From Alistipes sp. (GTDB lineage: Bacteria > Bacteroidota > Bacteroidia > Bacteroidales > Rikenellaceae): a DNA stretch of 64,000 bases. The notes beneath the pieces are model-generated. The model searched no databases, had not been told where the DNA came from, and worked only from the letters and a program-made list of their open reading frames with translations. Position 1 is the stretch's first letter; every line of letters starts with the position of its first letter. Below, in pieces: positions 61,114 to 64,000 of the stretch. The stretch covers positions 1 through 64,000 of the forward strand of contig JAGAPT010000022.1 in NCBI GenBank assembly GCA_017623115.1, given 5' to 3'. A program made the translations under genes and the position numbers.

Positions 61114-62880
61114 TTATTGTTTGGGATGTCGCCTTTTGTTGAGCAGTTGGATACATCTTGCTCCTTTGCGTTTCCCCTCCCTAATTTTGAAGAATAGTTC
61201 TATGTAGCGTTTGTCGACTCTCCCATAAGGTTCTATCGAGTGTTGATCGAGTAATTTCTTCATGGTTGAGTTGATTTGTGCCACGGTTTCGACCTTGCCT
61301 TGTTGAAAGATGCGGTGAACATCATCCCATAATTCCGATTTGACTCGTAGAAGATGCTCTTTCTGCTGAACGGCCTTTTTGATAGCACTTTCTTTGTAGT
61401 TTAGCCGTTCAATCTCCTTCGCCGAGATTAGGAAACAACTGTGTATTTTATCCCTATATGGCTCCCCGATTATTTTGACCATCTCTTCTTCTGTTACTTG
61501 GCCGCCTTTCTTTTTGTAAATCTTTCTGGCGGCTCGGATAACATCTCGCCATAGCGCTGTTTTACTTTTGGAAGGTGAATCTAAACTAAACCTCTCCGCA
61601 TCTGTCAAGTCGCATTGCTTTGTATAGGTTTTTACATGGAAGGGAGCTTTTGAGTAAGCCCATTTCAAATTCTCCTTTGTTTGGTAATAGGCCTTGATTC
61701 GCTCATCATCAAAGGCGTTATCCCACATGAAGTAATTTCGCTTTCCTTGGGGTGTCATATAGATTTTGTGCTTCATCCCCTGTAAAGCCTGCTTCTTTGC
61801 CTCAAATTCATTGCGATTTTGAGCAGGCAGTGCATATATCTGTTGATACACTTTTTCATGGCTTTCCAATCGTTTTGTTAAGTCGGCTTTGGATAGGGCT
61901 ACCATTTTGGGGGCTAAATTGGTGATGTGGCAGATACTAGCTGTTCCCTTTCTAAATCGGCCGATCGCTTGCACAACCTCTGTTGCAGGATCAATAGCTG
62001 AGAAAGGCGCACCAATGACCTCGGACAAGATGACAACATACGGTTTGTAGGGCAACTCAATATCAACAGCCGAATAGAAACGGCTGGTAAAGAAACAAAT
62101 CTCTGCAAATTGATCTTGCAAGATATCGTAACAGCGATTATAGCCTTTCTCCCGCAACTTTTTTACACTTTTCTCGCTACAGTATACTTGGCTTCGCTCC
62201 TCCAAATGTAATCGTTCGATGATACGGAGGATAGTATCCGTAGAGTTGATAAAGACACAGATGTGTTCTTTGTGCTTAGCTATAAAGCGATCCAGCACTT
62301 CCACGGTGTTATTCGTAAAGCATAGGTTAAGGTGTTGTTTGTAGTCATATGTCGGCTGTATTTTCACCACCGAGAAGCCCTGCTCTCTAAAACGAGGATC
62401 GCTTGGTATGATTGGGGTTGCTGAAACCATCGCCTTCTTTGAGAAGGCAAAGAAATCATCGATTGGTAAAGCTATATCACCTCGATAGCCAACATCTTGG
62501 ATGATCTTCTCGCATTCGTCAAAGAGCAGGAAGAAGTCTTGTTGATAGTTCGGCCATACTTTTTCTAGAGCGGGGCGGACTTTACTGCCGAAACCCTCAG
62601 GGGTTGTGACTATTTTACGCCACCCCTCTTTTTGAAGATACGCTACCACTTGTTCCATTGAAATCGCCTCATATACGGGTAGCACATGAGGATGTTTTTC
62701 AGCCTTACCTCGTATCACAGGCACATTCGGCTCGATGATAATCGAGTGCCTCGGGGCATTAATTTCAAGTGTCGTTGCGCCACATCCAGTGATTTGCTTG
62801 TTCAAGAGAACATTGCTTGGAATCTGATCCAGTACATCGGACAAGTATTGTCCGAGATTGATAGGTATGATCTGTCCCAT
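61114..62880 (-). CDS. SF2 helicase-like protein with atypical P-loop
   Basis: A 588-residue protein with the outline of a superfamily 2 helicase. The P-loop site reads NKQITGCGATTLEI (residues 28-41), lacking the lysine of GKT/GKS. Motif II is LLFDECE (119-125), motif III VSATPI (152-157) and motif VI VVQAIGRFRKG (302-312), with an Arg finger. Residues about 190-290 hold the second RecA-like lobe (HICVFINSTDTILRIIERLH). The last 250 residues are helical and basic, perhaps DNA- or partner-binding. Either the family uses a variant P-loop or the protein is an inactive translocase. Mobile-element origin is likely. Confidence 0.7.
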   Translation of the reverse strand: MGQIIPINLGQYLSDVLDQIPSNVLLNKQITGCGATTLEINAPRHSIIIEPNVPVIRGKAEKHPHVLPVYEAISMEQVVAYLQKEGWRKIVTTPEGFGSKVRPALEKVWPNYQQDFFLLFDECEKIIQDVGYRGDIALPIDDFFAFSKKAMVSATPIIPSDPRFREQGFSVVKIQPTYDYKQHLNLCFTNNTVEVLDRFIAKHKEHICVFINSTDTILRIIERLHLEERSQVYCSEKSVKKLREKGYNRCYDILQDQFAEICFFTSRFYSAVDIELPYKPYVVILSEVIGAPFSAIDPATEVVQAIGRFRKGTASICHITNLAPKMVALSKADLTKRLESHEKVYQQIYALPAQNRNEFEAKKQALQGMKHKIYMTPQGKRNYFMWDNAFDDERIKAYYQTKENLKWAYSKAPFHVKTYTKQCDLTDAERFSLDSPSKSKTALWRDVIRAARKIYKKKGGQVTEEEMVKIIGEPYRDKIHSCFLISAKEIERLNYKESAIKKAVQQKEHLLRVKSELWDDVHRIFQQGKVETVAQINSTMKKLLDQHSIEPYGRVDKRYIELFFKIREGKRKGARCIQLLNKRRHPKQ

Positions 62881-62914
62881 ATAAATATTGAATGTTAAAC
62901 ATTAATATATGGCA

Positions 62915-62943
62915 CAAAAGTACGGCAAGAAAATGGCTACAAA
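62915..62943 (-). promoter_or_regulatory. Promoter of the helicase-like gene
   Basis: Minus-strand TTTG (62940-62943), 17-nt spacer, perfect TACTTTTG (62915-62922), 34 nt before the ATG. Confidence 0.55.
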
Positions 62944-63007
62944 GAATCCATTTAGGAGAAGAACATAGACTGATTTTTTAGGGATTTTTCTTCAAAAATG
63001 AGGGAAC

Positions 63008-63889
63008 TTATGAATATAGATCCTCGTACTCTTTTAGGGGCACTTTCCCTAAATCTTCAAGGCTACAAGGTCGGTAAAGATCCAAAGACGGCTCTATGGC
63101 GATGGACAAAGCATGATTTAGGCGTGTTCGGATACTTTTGATAGCCATTTTTTCCTCCTGAAATTGATAAAAGGAACTATCAAAACAGCGTATGAGACGA
63201 TAAATAAAACGGCAAATACCATTGCTAATGGCGGTTGTTTCCCGTGAGAATTGTTTCAGAAGTTTATAGGTCCCCACCATCACATCTGTAATAAATTTAT
63301 CGTCTTGCGGACGCCCTCCTTTCTTATTCTTAAGAGCTTTATATTTCATTTGAACATTGGGCACATGTTCCTCGCAGTATTTTTTGAGCGCCCGACACAG
63401 ATAATTGTCGTAGTTGTTTAACACTATTTTCTCGCTCGTTTGCGAAATCAACTCAATCCGTTGTTCGGTATGCCGTTTTTTTTGCATCGAAACACAGAAT
63501 CTATACAATCGTATCAATTCATCTTCTATACGATCTCGGTAGAAGTGATCGATATCCCAATTGAATGAATTTTCATCAGCATAGGCTTTTTCTAAGATGC
63601 TCTTTGCAAGGTAACACATATATACTCCTTGCACCGCACTCAGTATGGACTGTTGACCACACATATCAATTCCCGCTTTCTGGAAATAACAGCAAATGGT
63701 TGTTTCTGCAAATAGTTCTCCTATTTCTGTTGAAGCCCACAGTTGCACGGTTTCGGGCGGGATAGAACCTTTGTAGTCCTCATAATTGACCAGAAAAGAG
63801 AGGTTGGAAGTTATTCCGTAAAATTGCGAGGTGAGTTGCTTCATCTGTTGAAACTCATCCCATGTAAGCGTTAGTTTAATGATCGCCAT
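63008..63889 (-). CDS. Hypothetical protein of the accessory region
   Basis: A 293-residue, mainly helical protein with no recognised family. Segments that may help a search: LTLTWDEFQQMKQLTSQFYG, SAVQGVYMCYLAKSILEKAY, KYKALKNKKGGRPQDDKFIT and ISNGICRFIYRLIRCFDSSF. A short basic GGRPQDDK loop lies in the centre. No signal peptide or membrane segment. It is AT-rich, in line with the neighbouring element genes. A terminator-like hairpin lies upstream, so it is a separate transcription unit. Confidence 0.6.
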   Translation of the reverse strand: MAIIKLTLTWDEFQQMKQLTSQFYGITSNLSFLVNYEDYKGSIPPETVQLWASTEIGELFAETTICCYFQKAGIDMCGQQSILSAVQGVYMCYLAKSILEKAYADENSFNWDIDHFYRDRIEDELIRLYRFCVSMQKKRHTEQRIELISQTSEKIVLNNYDNYLCRALKKYCEEHVPNVQMKYKALKNKKGGRPQDDKFITDVMVGTYKLLKQFSRETTAISNGICRFIYRLIRCFDSSFYQFQEEKMAIKSIRTRLNHALSIAIEPSLDLYRPCSLEDLGKVPLKEYEDLYS

Positions 63890-63909
63890 AGCTGGATTGT
63901 TGGTGCAAT

Positions 63910-63917
63910 CAAAGGTA
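63910..63917 (-). promoter_or_regulatory. -7 element of the gene at 63008
   Basis: Minus-strand TACCTTTG, a perfect TAnnTTTG, 20 nt before the ATG at 63889. Confidence 0.55.
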
Positions 63918-63929
63918 CAAAAAAAAAGG

Positions 63930-63983
63930 ACAAACTTTACCGAGGGGCCTTAAAAAAGCCCCTACGGCAAAGTCCGTCCTTAC
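63930..63983 (-). terminator. Hairpin terminator at the right edge
   Basis: GGGGC pairs with GCCCC and the flanking GACAAACTTTACC/CGGCAAAGTCCGTC arms extend the stem. A run of T follows on the minus strand. It should end a gene that lies to the right of the window. Confidence 0.7.
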
Positions 63984-64000
63984 AGCAAATGTTGCATCGC

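Overview
The window is chromosomal DNA of a Bacteroidetes bacterium, most likely a gut Bacteroidales near Alistipes (Rikenellaceae). The evidence is the promoter type (-33 TTTG and -7 TAnnTTTG, seen before many genes), near absence of Shine-Dalgarno sites, a short primary sigma factor, GldH, OstA-like, DUF5683 and fimbrillin-type proteins, and a fairly GC-rich core. The genus is an inference from gene style and composition only.

Layout. 0-9.4 kb: start of a fimbrillin-like lipoprotein, a DUF456 membrane protein, an M16 protease, a Gfo/Idh/MocA oxidoreductase paired with a double-DUF1080 protein, then a 39-residue peptide gene followed by a fimbrillin/phosphodiester-glycosidase lipoprotein. 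9.4-25.8 kb: housekeeping genes trmB, gldH, ricT, a MATE pump, thiL, adk, rpsF-rpsR-rplI, an alkaline phosphatase, ung, a GH28 enzyme, rpoD, an HtrA protease, metK and an AspT-like transporter. 25.9-31.7 kb: an envelope-biogenesis run (OstA-like, SurA, a second SurA-type lipoprotein, a CPBP protease). 31.8-37.5 kb: parA-parB-DUF5683-lytic transglycosylase-mnmE.

37.5-40.2 kb is a decayed, AT-rich insertion. It holds two helically phased palindromes, a gene joining an Mrr-type nuclease to three homing-endonuclease-associated repeats and bracketed by an imperfect 21-bp direct repeat, an excisionase-like HTH gene, and the wreck of a tyrosine recombinase. 40.2-49.2 kb returns to core genes: queuosine precursor transporter plus queF, a DedA-type protein, a glucosaminidase/LysM protein, small regulators, DPP-IV, a superoxide dismutase with a signal-like N-terminus, and NhaD.

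49.4-64 kb is a second accessory region, all genes on the minus strand and AT-richer than the core. At its left edge lies the 3' half of a tRNA-Thr(CGT) with its own terminator, the scar expected when an element integrates into a tRNA 3' end; the right edge is beyond the window. Inside is an array of related secreted lipoproteins and partner genes with clear traces of tandem duplication and truncation, a broken ADP-ribosylglycohydrolase, a cysteine-rich zinc-ribbon protein, and a replication/recombination-like module (SF2 helicase-like protein with an atypical P-loop, RecA-type ATPase, DUF3871). The array resembles recombining immunity or defence gene arrays, but its function cannot be proved from sequence.

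No rRNA, intact tRNA, CRISPR array or insertion sequence was found.
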